From positions 1 through 7,183 of the forward strand of contig CALBSY010000130.1 of the NCBI GenBank assembly GCA_937967725.1: a stretch of 7,183 nucleotides of DNA, read 5' to 3'. The position numbers and the translations under genes are program-made. The notes beneath the pieces are model-generated. The model searched no databases, was not told where the DNA came from, and was given only the letters and a program-made list of their open reading frames with translations. Shown piece by piece: positions 1 through 5,747 of the stretch; positions within the stretch are counted from its first letter, which is position 1; each line of letters opens with the position of its first letter. This DNA is from an uncultured Alphaproteobacteria bacterium (GTDB lineage Bacteria > Pseudomonadota > Alphaproteobacteria > Caulobacterales > Aquidulcibacteraceae).

Positions 1-1
1 A

Positions 2-697
2 GGTCTCTCGGCTGCCGATCAGCAAAACGTCGCGGCGCTGCAGGGACAAGTGCGCCAGCTCGCCGCGCAAGAAGACGCCGCCGATGGCGGCGGCGCCGAA
101 CGCGCCACGCTGATGGCGCGGCAGCGCTTGGTAAGCGGGCAAGTTGCCGAATCCAACCGCCGCATTTTCGCTCTGCAGCAGAGTGTGGTGCCGGACTATG
201 AGCATTATGGGCGCGTCTCCAGCGAGGCGCGCGCGCTGCAAACACTGAGCCCGCTCGGCATCTCGGCTTACGCAGCGCAGGGCCACCCGGCGCTGCTCTC
301 GACTATCCTGGTGCTGTTGATGGGCGCGCTTGGCGCGCTGCTTTATCTTTTTCCCGCCTATCTCAATCGCCCCGAGCCGGTGACGATGGCGGAGATCGTC
401 GTGCGGCTCATCTTCGGCATGTGCGCGGCGCTCGCCGCCTACGTGCTGGCCAACGCCGCCATTGCCGGCTTCTCGATGGGGTCTGGCGTGGAGCAAGCAA
501 CCACGTCGGCCATGCTCAATCCGTTCACGGTGTCGCTGGTCGGGATCGTCGCTGGCGTGCTGTCCGAAGACATCGCGCAATGGATACAGGATCGCGGCCG
601 CGGCATCTTCACCCAGGGCGGCGCTCAGCGCGCCGCGCCTTCGCAACCGCAGGCGGCGCCGACCGGCGGCCTGGTGAACAACGAAGCCATTAGCTAG
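2..697 (+). CDS. Membrane protein of unknown function with N-terminal coiled-coil-like region (5' end outside window)
   Basis: The reading frame is open from base 2, so the first in-frame GTG at position 50 is probably internal and the true start lies to the left; 231 residues are visible. The first ~85 visible residues are polar and rich in Gln, Ala and Arg, consistent with a helical or coiled-coil region. Three hydrophobic segments follow, at about visible residues 98-118, 130-152 and 168-184 (the last contains SLVGIVAGVLSE), then a short Ala/Pro/Gln-rich tail ending in NNEAIS. The layout suggests a protein anchored by three membrane helices with an extended helical domain outside the membrane. 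I do not recognise the family and assign no function. It ends 87 bp before the thiolase start, and nothing links the two functionally. Confidence 0.75.
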   Translation, partial: GLSAADQQNVAALQGQVRQLAAQEDAADGGGAERATLMARQRLVSGQVAESNRRIFALQQSVVPDYEHYGRVSSEARALQTLSPLGISAYAAQGHPALLSTILVLLMGALGALLYLFPAYLNRPEPVTMAEIVVRLIFGMCAALAAYVLANAAIAGFSMGSGVEQATTSAMLNPFTVSLVGIVAGVLSEDIAQWIQDRGRGIFTQGGAQRAAPSQPQAAPTGGLVNNEAIS

Positions 698-772
698 CGG
701 CCGGCCCCGCCGTGACGCAGCGATACGCGCTTCCGCGCACGCGCCAGCGCGCCTAGGGTGCGCGCAAGTTCC

Positions 773-778
773 AGGGAG
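773..778 (+). promoter_or_regulatory. Shine-Dalgarno site that fixes the thiolase start
   Basis: AGGGAG lies 6 bases before the ATG at 785. A GTG at 758 would extend the frame by nine residues, but it lies upstream of this site and the added residues do not look like a thiolase N-terminus. The ATG is therefore preferred. Confidence 0.75.
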
Positions 779-784
779 ATTGCC

Positions 785-1978
785 ATGACCCGCCGCGCCG
801 TCATCGTTTCATACGCTCGCACCGGGCTCGCCAAATCGGGTCGCGGCGGCTTCAACGACACGCACGGTGCGGCTATGGCCGGACACTGCATTCAACACGC
901 GGTGAAGCGTGCGAAGATCGAGCCCGATGCGGCGGAGGACGTCATCCTCGGCTGCGGCTCGCCTGAAGGCGCAACCGGACACAACGTGGCGCGCCTGGCT
1001 TCGGTGTGGGCCGGGCTCGACTTCAAGGTAGCAGCCGCGACCATCAACCGCTTTTGCTCCTCTGGCCTGCAATCGACGGCGCAGGTCGCCAACTACATCA
1101 TCAACGAGGGCGCCAATGTCGGCATTTCCGGGGGCGTGGAGTCGATTTCGCTGACTCGGCTCTCATCCTCGATGAACAAGGATCACATGTTCGAGGAGAA
1201 GCTGCAGCGCGAGCATCCGGAGATGTGGATGCCGATGATCGAAACCGCCGATATCGTCGCGCAGCGCTATGGCCTCAGCCGCGAGTACCAGGACGAGTAT
1301 GCGCTGCGCTCGCAGCAGCGCATTGCTGCGGCGCAGGAGGCGGGCCTGTTCAAGGACGAGATCGTCCCGATGAAGACGAAGATGAAGAAGGTCAACAAGG
1401 AGACCAAGGAAGAGAGCTTCGTCGACGCGGTGGTCGATCGGGACGACTGCAATCGCCCCGATACGACGCTGGAAGGTCTGGCCAAGCTCGAACCGGTGCG
1501 CGGACCGGGCAATTTCATCACCGCCGGCAACGCCAGCCAGCTGTCGGACGGGGCCGCGGCGCTGGTGCTGATGGAAGAAAAGGAAGCTGAGAAGCGCGGG
1601 CTCGAACCGCTTGGGTTGTTCAAAGGCTTCGCCGTTGCCGGTTGCAATCCTGACGAAATGGGCATCGGCCCGGTGTTCGCCGTGCCGCGTCTGCTCAAGC
1701 GGCAAGGCCTCAAAGTCAGTGACATCGATCTTTGGGAGCTCAACGAAGCGTTCGCGTCGCAATGCCTTTATTGCCGCGACAAGCTCGAAATCGACCCCGA
1801 AAAATACAACGTCAATGGCGGTTCGATCGCCATCGGCCACCCGTTCGGCATGACCGGTGCGCGTCTCGTCGGCCATGTGCTGCTGGAAGGGCGCCGGCGC
1901 AAGGCCAAGACCGCCGTTGTCACCATGTGCGTTGGCGGCGGGATGGGCGCCGCCGGTTTGTTCGAGGTGTTTCATTGA
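785..1978 (+). CDS. Acetyl-CoA C-acyltransferase (thiolase, FadA-like)
   Basis: A 397-residue thiolase, the normal family length. It should catalyse thiolytic cleavage of 3-ketoacyl-CoA to acetyl-CoA plus a shortened acyl-CoA, or the reverse condensation, in the cytoplasm. The nucleophilic cysteine is Cys91 in NRFCSSGLQS. The NEAFA motif is present in WELNEAFASQ. The catalytic histidine is His352 in GHPFGMTGAR, and the second cysteine is Cys382 in CVGGGMGAAG, so the enzyme looks intact. The N-terminal motif SYARTGLAKSGRGGF also fits. No fadB-like hydratase/dehydrogenase partner is next to it, so whether it serves beta-oxidation, acetoacetyl-CoA formation or another CoA pathway cannot be settled here. 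Its TGA overlaps the TTG start of the downstream lipoprotein gene by 4 bp (TTGA, 1975-1978), suggesting co-translation. Confidence 0.95.
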   Translation: MTRRAVIVSYARTGLAKSGRGGFNDTHGAAMAGHCIQHAVKRAKIEPDAAEDVILGCGSPEGATGHNVARLASVWAGLDFKVAAATINRFCSSGLQSTAQVANYIINEGANVGISGGVESISLTRLSSSMNKDHMFEEKLQREHPEMWMPMIETADIVAQRYGLSREYQDEYALRSQQRIAAAQEAGLFKDEIVPMKTKMKKVNKETKEESFVDAVVDRDDCNRPDTTLEGLAKLEPVRGPGNFITAGNASQLSDGAAALVLMEEKEAEKRGLEPLGLFKGFAVAGCNPDEMGIGPVFAVPRLLKRQGLKVSDIDLWELNEAFASQCLYCRDKLEIDPEKYNVNGGSIAIGHPFGMTGARLVGHVLLEGRRRKAKTAVVTMCVGGGMGAAGLFEVFH

Positions 1979-2328
1979 TCAAGCGCATTGTCATCGCGTG
2001 CGCGCTGGCGCTGGCTGCGTGCGGACAGGCCGAGCAGAAGCAGGAAACTGTGTCGCCCGTGGCCGGCGCGCCGGGCCGCGACGCCACCATCGGTCCGAAC
2101 GGCGCCGCCGGCATCCGCGCGGCGTTGCCGATGAGTGTCGATGACATCCGCTTGGCCGCGCCGCATTACACCGTCGCGGCGGTCGAGGATCAGGTCGAGG
2201 GCGAGCCGTTCACCGCCATCACCTTGTCGTCCGGCGATGAAGAGATGTTTCGCGTTTATCCGACGCCGGATCGTCAGCACGTGCATGCGATCAGCACGCG
2301 ATCGCCGCCGGCGCGCGGACCGGCCTAA
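1975..2328 (+). CDS. Lipoprotein, truncated by an in-frame stop (DUF1131/YfeY-like N-terminal part)
   Basis: This frame starts with TTG at 1975, overlapping the thiolase stop. Residues 1-16 form a short lipoprotein signal: a positive MIKR, a hydrophobic stretch, then the lipobox LAAC with Cys16 as the predicted lipidated residue followed by Gly. After a Gln/Glu-rich linker comes a segment starting GAAGIRAALPMSVDDI, with a Pro-x-Tyr region and an EGEPF stretch. By eye from memory this follows the order of elements in the DUF1131 (YfeY, sigma-E-regulated lipoprotein) family. That assignment is an inference of moderate strength. Translation stops at TAA 2326-2328 after 117 residues, but the same frame remains open and protein-like to 2574. 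The product is thus probably the N-terminal 60% of a ~199-residue lipoprotein. It has no Shine-Dalgarno of its own beyond coupling to the thiolase. Confidence 0.7.
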   Translation: MIKRIVIACALALAACGQAEQKQETVSPVAGAPGRDATIGPNGAAGIRAALPMSVDDIRLAAPHYTVAAVEDQVEGEPFTAITLSSGDEEMFRVYPTPDRQHVHAISTRSPPARGPA

Positions 2329-2574
2329 GTCATCACCAGCGCGCCCTCCTTGGCCGCGGCGCCGCCCGAGCAAGGGCCGTTCTTCACCGCCGATGATGTC
2401 GACGGCGCGCCGGGCTTTGCCTGCGCCACCGCGGCGGATGCAACTTTCTGGCGCGTTTATCGGCTGCCGGACGGCTATGACGGACCCAGCGACCCGTTCG
2501 ACGCTATCGATCCGGACGTGTTGCACGACGCAACCCTGGCGGAAATGCGCTGGATCGCACCGCGGGTGGAATAG
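2329..2574 (+). pseudogene. Same-frame 3' remainder of the broken lipoprotein gene
   Basis: Directly after the TAA at 2326 the same frame continues with VITSAPSLAAAPPEQG and runs to TAG at 2572-2574 without another stop. It includes a cysteine (ACATAAD), the segment FWRVYRLPDGYDGPSD and a Trp near the end (EMRWIAP). In DUF1131 proteins as I recall them, an IGxxxxxL segment, a Cys, a tyrosine-containing strand, a (W/Y)xGPxG motif and a terminal IxWxx occur in this order, so this reads as the missing C-terminal half. A TTG at 2350 could in principle restart translation, but there is no convincing ribosome site or signal peptide. One substitution in codon 118 would restore a full-length protein. 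The end lies 4 bp from the stop of the convergent gene at 2579. Confidence 0.6.
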
Positions 2575-2578
2575 GGCG

Positions 2579-2824
2579 TTAAGACTGCAGCTTATGCACG
2601 CTCGACGCCGTGGCGATGCGTTCGCCCGCGTCGGTACGGAACTCCGCCGCCATGAATACGAGCGAGCGTGTCTTACGCGTGAGCCGCGCATCGATGGCGC
2701 CGGCGTCGGCGCTTTTCAGCATGTCGATGGTGACGGAGACGAGCGCGGTCTTCTGTCCGGCCTCGCGGTCGGCGGCGGCTTCCAGCGCGTTGACGATGCG
2801 TGCGGCAATGGCGGAATCGGTCAC
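2579..2824 (-). CDS. Short hotdog-fold protein, PaaI/4HBT thioesterase-like C-terminal half
   Basis: An 81-residue protein starting at GTG 2824, which overlaps the isomerase stop (GTGA, 2821-2824); the frame is open further upstream, but that would run into the isomerase. Residues ~3-20 look like the central helix of a hotdog domain. TALVSVTIDMLKSADAG, then ARLTRKTRSLVFMAAEF, then RTDAGERIATASSVHKL match the pattern of the last beta strands of PaaI-type acyl-CoA thioesterases. Those are normally ~130-140 residues and carry the Asn/Asp and HGG active-site residues in an N-terminal part that is absent here. The product may be a non-catalytic or accessory hotdog unit, a partner of another hotdog chain, or a gene remnant kept by coupling. 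Thioesterase activity should not be assumed. Confidence 0.7.
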   Translation of the reverse strand: MTDSAIAARIVNALEAAADREAGQKTALVSVTIDMLKSADAGAIDARLTRKTRSLVFMAAEFRTDAGERIATASSVHKLQS

Positions 2825-3660
2825 ATCTTCTTCCTGAGTGGCGCGAGATCCGGAAACTCTGGCGCACGCTTCTGCGCCTTGGCCGCGAACGCTTCCATCA
2901 TGTGCGGCGGCGCGAACATGCCGGCCTGCCAAGTCGCGATGTAGTCGAGCCCGTCGGCGGTCGAATGGTCGCGTGCGTAATTGATCATCCGCTTCGATCC
3001 CGCCACCGCCACCGGCGCTTTGGCGGCGATCTCAGCGGCAAGCTCCATCACGTGCGCCAGCATCGCCTCTTGTGTGGGGAACACATCGTTGACGAGGCCG
3101 ATTTCCTTCGCTTTCTCGGCGGGCAGGCGTCGTCCAGTGTAGGCCAACTCGCGCACCCAGCCTTCGGGGATGAGCCTACACAGGCGCGGGAAGGTGCCGA
3201 CATCGGCGGTCATGCCAATATTGATCTCAGCGATTTGGAAGAACGCATCCTCGGTGCAATAGCGGATGTCGCAGGCGCTGGTCATATCGACGCCGGCGCC
3301 GATGCAGCCGCCTTGCACCACCGCGATCACCGGCATGCGCGCTTCGTCGAGGCAGTTGAAGCTGCCCTGCAGCGTCAGCACGAATTGGCGGAAGGCTTCC
3401 GCGCGCGCGTATTGGTCGCCGCCGCTCGCCGCGACGCCTTCGCCGTCGGTGAACACCGAAATGTCCATGCCGGCGGTGAAGTGCTTGCCCGTTGAGGAGA
3501 TGACGATGTCGCGCGCTTTCGCGTTCTCGTCGATATCGCGCACTAATTCCGGCAGTTCGTTCCAGAACTGGCGCGGCATCGCATTGAACGTCTTCGGCCG
3601 GTTCAACACGATGTGCGCGATCTTGTTCTCGATCTTCAGCTCGAAGCAGGGTTCTGTCAT
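2821..3660 (-). CDS. Delta(3,5)-Delta(2,4)-dienoyl-CoA isomerase (crotonase family, ECH1-like)
   Basis: A 279-residue crotonase-fold protein. It closely follows mammalian ECH1 as I recall it: SACDIRYCTEDAFFQIAEIN, the TADVGT segment, and near the C-terminus APVAVAGSK, YARDHS and LDYIATW. The three acidic residues used by ECH1 (Asp176, Glu196, Asp204 in rat numbering) correspond here to Asp125 in GAGVDM, Glu145 in IAEINIG and Asp153 in TADVG. Ordinary enoyl-CoA hydratases lack this set. Oxyanion-hole glycines occur in GKHFTAGMDIS (residues 58-68) and GGCIGAGVD (117-125). The expected role is moving 3,5-diene bonds to 2,4-dienes during oxidation of fatty acids with odd-position double bonds. 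The ATG at 3660 has an AGGAG site 7 bases upstream. Its stop overlaps the small hotdog gene, so the two are probably co-translated. Confidence 0.9.
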   Translation of the reverse strand: MTEPCFELKIENKIAHIVLNRPKTFNAMPRQFWNELPELVRDIDENAKARDIVISSTGKHFTAGMDISVFTDGEGVAASGGDQYARAEAFRQFVLTLQGSFNCLDEARMPVIAVVQGGCIGAGVDMTSACDIRYCTEDAFFQIAEINIGMTADVGTFPRLCRLIPEGWVRELAYTGRRLPAEKAKEIGLVNDVFPTQEAMLAHVMELAAEIAAKAPVAVAGSKRMINYARDHSTADGLDYIATWQAGMFAPPHMMEAFAAKAQKRAPEFPDLAPLRKKM

Positions 3661-3667
3661 GCGCGGA

Positions 3668-3672
3668 CTCCT
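3668..3672 (-). promoter_or_regulatory. Shine-Dalgarno site of the dienoyl-CoA isomerase
   Basis: AGGAG on the minus strand sits 7 bases before the ATG at 3660, a strong site that supports this start. The 87-bp gap to the upstream gene stop (3748) could also hold a promoter, but I see no clear -35/-10 pair or terminator there. Confidence 0.7.
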
Positions 3673-3747
3673 GCCGCTTGGCTAACATGCCGTGCGCGCG
3701 ACGTCATGGTGGATGATCCGATTGACGCTACGTCGTCGCCGATGAGT

Positions 3748-3999
3748 TCAGTGCTTCTGCTCTTGCGCTTCACGCCAGCCTTTCTCCCACTCCCCGTTAA
3801 GCCCGTTGGCCCACATTGCGCGCAAATATTCCGCAGCCTTGATGTGGCCTTCGGATTCCATTTTCGCCAAGGTCATCCTGATCAACCCGGCCATCCGGCT
3901 TGGCTCGGCAGCGCCGCTGACAACCATGAAGGCGGCTAGAATTTCGAGCGCGTACGAGTGCGCACGCAGAACGTCTTCGGGAACATATTTTTTTGACAT
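3748..3999 (-). CDS. Small helical protein of unknown function
   Basis: An 83-residue protein beginning MSKKYVPEDVLRAH. The ATG at 3999 has a GGAG site (4009-4012 on this strand) 9 bases upstream. A TTG at 4044 would add 15 Arg-rich residues, overlap the HlyIII stop and lack such a site, so it is rejected. The protein is mostly predicted helix with a mildly hydrophobic stretch near residues 16-30 (ALEILAAFMVVSGAA), then an amphipathic Met/Lys/Glu-rich helix and a charged C-terminus (WEKGWREAQEQKH). It has no cysteine or obvious catalytic motif and no signal peptide. It lies 37 bp downstream of the HlyIII-type gene on the same strand and may be transcribed with it. I do not recognise the family. 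Confidence 0.75.
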   Translation of the reverse strand: MSKKYVPEDVLRAHSYALEILAAFMVVSGAAEPSRMAGLIRMTLAKMESEGHIKAAEYLRAMWANGLNGEWEKGWREAQEQKH

Positions 4000-4036
4000 G
4001 AGGCGTCGCTCCGGTTTTCTCCGAGGAGCTACACCC

Positions 4037-4699
4037 TCACGCAAACACGACGCCCGTCAACACGGCGGCATAATGCACGCCCGCCGCCGTGATGACGAAG
4101 CCGTGCCAGATGGCGCGGCGGAAGGGGAGCTTCTCCCAGACGTAGAACAGCACGCCGACGGTGTAGAGCATGCCGCCGGCGGCGAGTAGGATGAGGCCCG
4201 CCAGCGGCACGCCTTCCAGCATTGGCCCGAGCGCTGCGATCACAAGCCAACCCAATGCGACGTAGAAGGCGATCCAGATCTTCTTCGACAACCCGGGCAG
4301 GAATAGCTTTCCCGCCGCGCCGATCAGCGCCAGCACCCAAACGATCGTGGTCATCGAAACAGCCCAGGCGCCGTCGAAACGAATGGTGGTGAAGGGCGTG
4401 TAGGTGCCGGCGATCATCAGAAAGATCGCCGCGTGGTCGAAGCGCCGCAGCAGCGCCTTGCGCTTGTGGTTCTCAGCCAGATTGTACGCCATTGAGCAGC
4501 CAATCATGGTCATGACGCAAACCGCGTAGACTGCCCCCGCGCTGGCCATCCCCAGCCCGCCTTGCCAGATCGCCAGTCCAAGCGCGGCCCCAACAGCGAA
4601 CGTGAACAGCATTAGCGCCACGCCATGAAGCCAGCCATCAACCAGCTTTTCCGCGGGCGTCGGGTAGTGCAGCGTGGGGATGAGATCGCTCAGTGTCAC
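4037..4699 (-). CDS. Hemolysin III / PAQR-family membrane protein
   Basis: A 220-residue integral membrane protein of the HlyIII family (TrhA/YqfA; distant relatives are the adiponectin receptors), with about seven hydrophobic helices. Diagnostic segments are EKLVDGWLHGVALML in helix 1, LLRRFDHAAIFLMIAGTYTPF (residues 83-103), and AIWHGFVITAAGVHY near the C-terminus. The GTG at 4699 gives the usual family length; the frame runs further upstream to 4909 but those Arg-rich residues overlap the divergent hydrolase. There is no strong Shine-Dalgarno. Of the residues expected at the PAQR metal site, Ser69, Asp88 and His199 are kept, but the family histidine in YH is Asn73 and the one in HAIWH is Arg195. 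The name hemolysin is historical; lytic activity should not be inferred, and the role in bacteria is probably lipid or membrane homeostasis. Confidence 0.88.
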   Translation of the reverse strand: MTLSDLIPTLHYPTPAEKLVDGWLHGVALMLFTFAVGAALGLAIWQGGLGMASAGAVYAVCVMTMIGCSMAYNLAENHKRKALLRRFDHAAIFLMIAGTYTPFTTIRFDGAWAVSMTTIVWVLALIGAAGKLFLPGLSKKIWIAFYVALGWLVIAALGPMLEGVPLAGLILLAAGGMLYTVGVLFYVWEKLPFRRAIWHGFVITAAGVHYAAVLTGVVFA

Positions 4700-4761
4700 G
4701 GTAGGGAGCTTAACCGTTTTGCATGGCGCCAGTAAGCCGTCGAAGAACGAACAAGGCGAAA

Positions 4762-4791
4762 TGTTGCGTGTTTTGGTAATATGCCGCAACA
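4762..4791. promoter_or_regulatory. Inverted repeat in the divergent intergenic region, possible operator
   Basis: TGTTGCG (4762-4768) is matched exactly by CGCAACA (4785-4791), separated by 16 bases that include the AT-rich TAATAT (4777-4782). A second, overlapping 6-bp pair exists (CGTGTT 4767-4772 with AACACG 4788-4793). The site lies in the 107-bp region between the divergent HlyIII-type and hydrolase genes, where both promoters should be. No clear sigma-70 -35/-10 pair was found on either strand, so regulator and promoters are unknown. Chance occurrence is possible. Confidence 0.25.
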
Positions 4792-4792
4792 C

Positions 4793-4814
4793 GCCGTGAG
4801 CAAGCCGTGAGCGA
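4793..4814 (+). repeat. 11-bp tandem duplication at the hydrolase start
   Basis: GCCGTGAGCAA (4793-4803) is followed immediately by GCCGTGAGCGA (4804-4814), 10 of 11 bases identical. The second copy holds the GTG used as hydrolase start (4807). Because 11 is not a multiple of three, the upstream ATG at 4781 now reads a 9-codon frame that ends at TGA 4808-4810, overlapping the GTG. Removing one copy would put that ATG in frame with the hydrolase. Confidence 0.7.
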
Positions 4815-5745
4815 AACCGCCGCCCCCGCCGAAACCTTCCGCCGCGTTTCGTTCGAATTGCCGGGCGGACGCATGGCGGGGATCGCGTTCGGCGCAGAGA
4901 AGCCGACACCCGATGTTGTCTTCCTGCACGCCACCGGTTTTAACGCCCGCACCTATCGTGCCTTGCGGGAGCCGCTGGGCGAGCGCTTCGCCGTGCTGGC
5001 GCTCGACGCGCGCGGGCATGGGCTGAGCACGCTGCCGGCGCGCACATTCGGGTACGCGTCGTGGCGCCGGCATCGCGACGACGTTATCGCCGTGCTCGAG
5101 CACTTCACCTCGCCGGTGACGCTCGCTGGTCACTCGATGGGCGCGACTGTAAGCTTGCTCACAGCGGGCAAGCGCGCCGATCTCGTCGCGGGGCTTGCGC
5201 TGATCGAGCCGGTGATTCTGCCCGCGGCTGGTTATGCGTTCGTGGAGCTGCCCGGCGCGCCGCTCTTGCAGCGATTGACGTTTCCGCTGGCGCGCAACGC
5301 CGCCCGTCGCCGCGCGCGGTTCGATAGTCGCGAAGCAGCCGTGAAGGGGTTCGCCGGACGCGGCGTGTTCAAGCCTTTCCCGCCGGAGGTCGTCGCGGAC
5401 TATGTGGCCGACGGTCTGATTGAGAACGAGCGTGGCGGTTTCAAGTTGGCGTGTGCGCCTGCGTTCGAAGCGGCGACCTATTGCGCGCAGCGTCACGACC
5501 CCTGGGATGCGCTGCGCAAAGTCACCGACCCGCTGGTGCTTCTGCGCGCCGAGTACAATTCCACGATCTCCGAAGCGGCGATGCACCGTGTTGCCGCGAT
5601 CAAGCCGGATGCACGCGTGGCGACGGTGGAAGGCGCGGGACACATGCTGCCGATGGAGCGCCCCGATCGCGTGCGCGCAGCGATTGAATCTGCCGCGCTG
5701 CTGGCAAAGCAAGGCCGCAAATTCCACGACGCTGACTTGGATTAG
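4807..5745 (+). CDS. Alpha/beta hydrolase
   Basis: A 312-residue alpha/beta-hydrolase-fold protein, probably cytoplasmic as there is no signal peptide. Visible motifs in order: the oxyanion-loop strand VVFLHATGFNARTY (residues 37-50), the DARGHGLS turn (67-74), the nucleophile elbow AGHSMGA with Ser110, a helical cap around residues 140-230, and the C-terminal GAGHMLPMERP with catalytic His279. The usual acid position, at the end of strand 7, reads LLRAEYNSTIS (residues 245-255): there is no Asp in the expected spot, leaving Glu249 or a residue elsewhere as the acid. Substrate cannot be predicted; esters, epoxides and haloalkanes are all handled by this fold. GTG 4807 is the only start downstream of an in-frame TAA at 4777, and it has no good Shine-Dalgarno. 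It converges on the thioesterase-like gene with only 2 bp between stops. Confidence 0.88.
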   Translation: MSETAAPAETFRRVSFELPGGRMAGIAFGAEKPTPDVVFLHATGFNARTYRALREPLGERFAVLALDARGHGLSTLPARTFGYASWRRHRDDVIAVLEHFTSPVTLAGHSMGATVSLLTAGKRADLVAGLALIEPVILPAAGYAFVELPGAPLLQRLTFPLARNAARRRARFDSREAAVKGFAGRGVFKPFPPEVVADYVADGLIENERGGFKLACAPAFEAATYCAQRHDPWDALRKVTDPLVLLRAEYNSTISEAAMHRVAAIKPDARVATVEGAGHMLPMERPDRVRAAIESAALLAKQGRKFHDADLD

Positions 5746-5747
5746 CG

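Noticed and set aside
747..765. Hairpin-like GCGCGC...GCGCGC between the first gene and the thiolase, as a terminator
   Set aside because: The stem is only 6 bp of simple alternating GC, there is no following T run, and it lies just upstream of the thiolase ribosome site. It is more likely compositional.
1163..1975. A 270-codon minus-strand frame inside the thiolase
   Set aside because: It is fully antisense to an intact thiolase and its His/Arg/Leu-rich content is typical of a shadow frame.
2825..2932. Longer N-terminus of the small hotdog protein
   Set aside because: The extension is antisense-free but lies wholly within the isomerase coding region in another frame, is rich in Arg and Ala, and does not supply the missing hotdog active-site motif.
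4002..4044. Upstream TTG start (4044) for the 83-residue protein
   Set aside because: The added residues are Arg-rich, there is no ribosome site, and it would overlap the HlyIII stop. ATG 3999 has a properly spaced GGAG.
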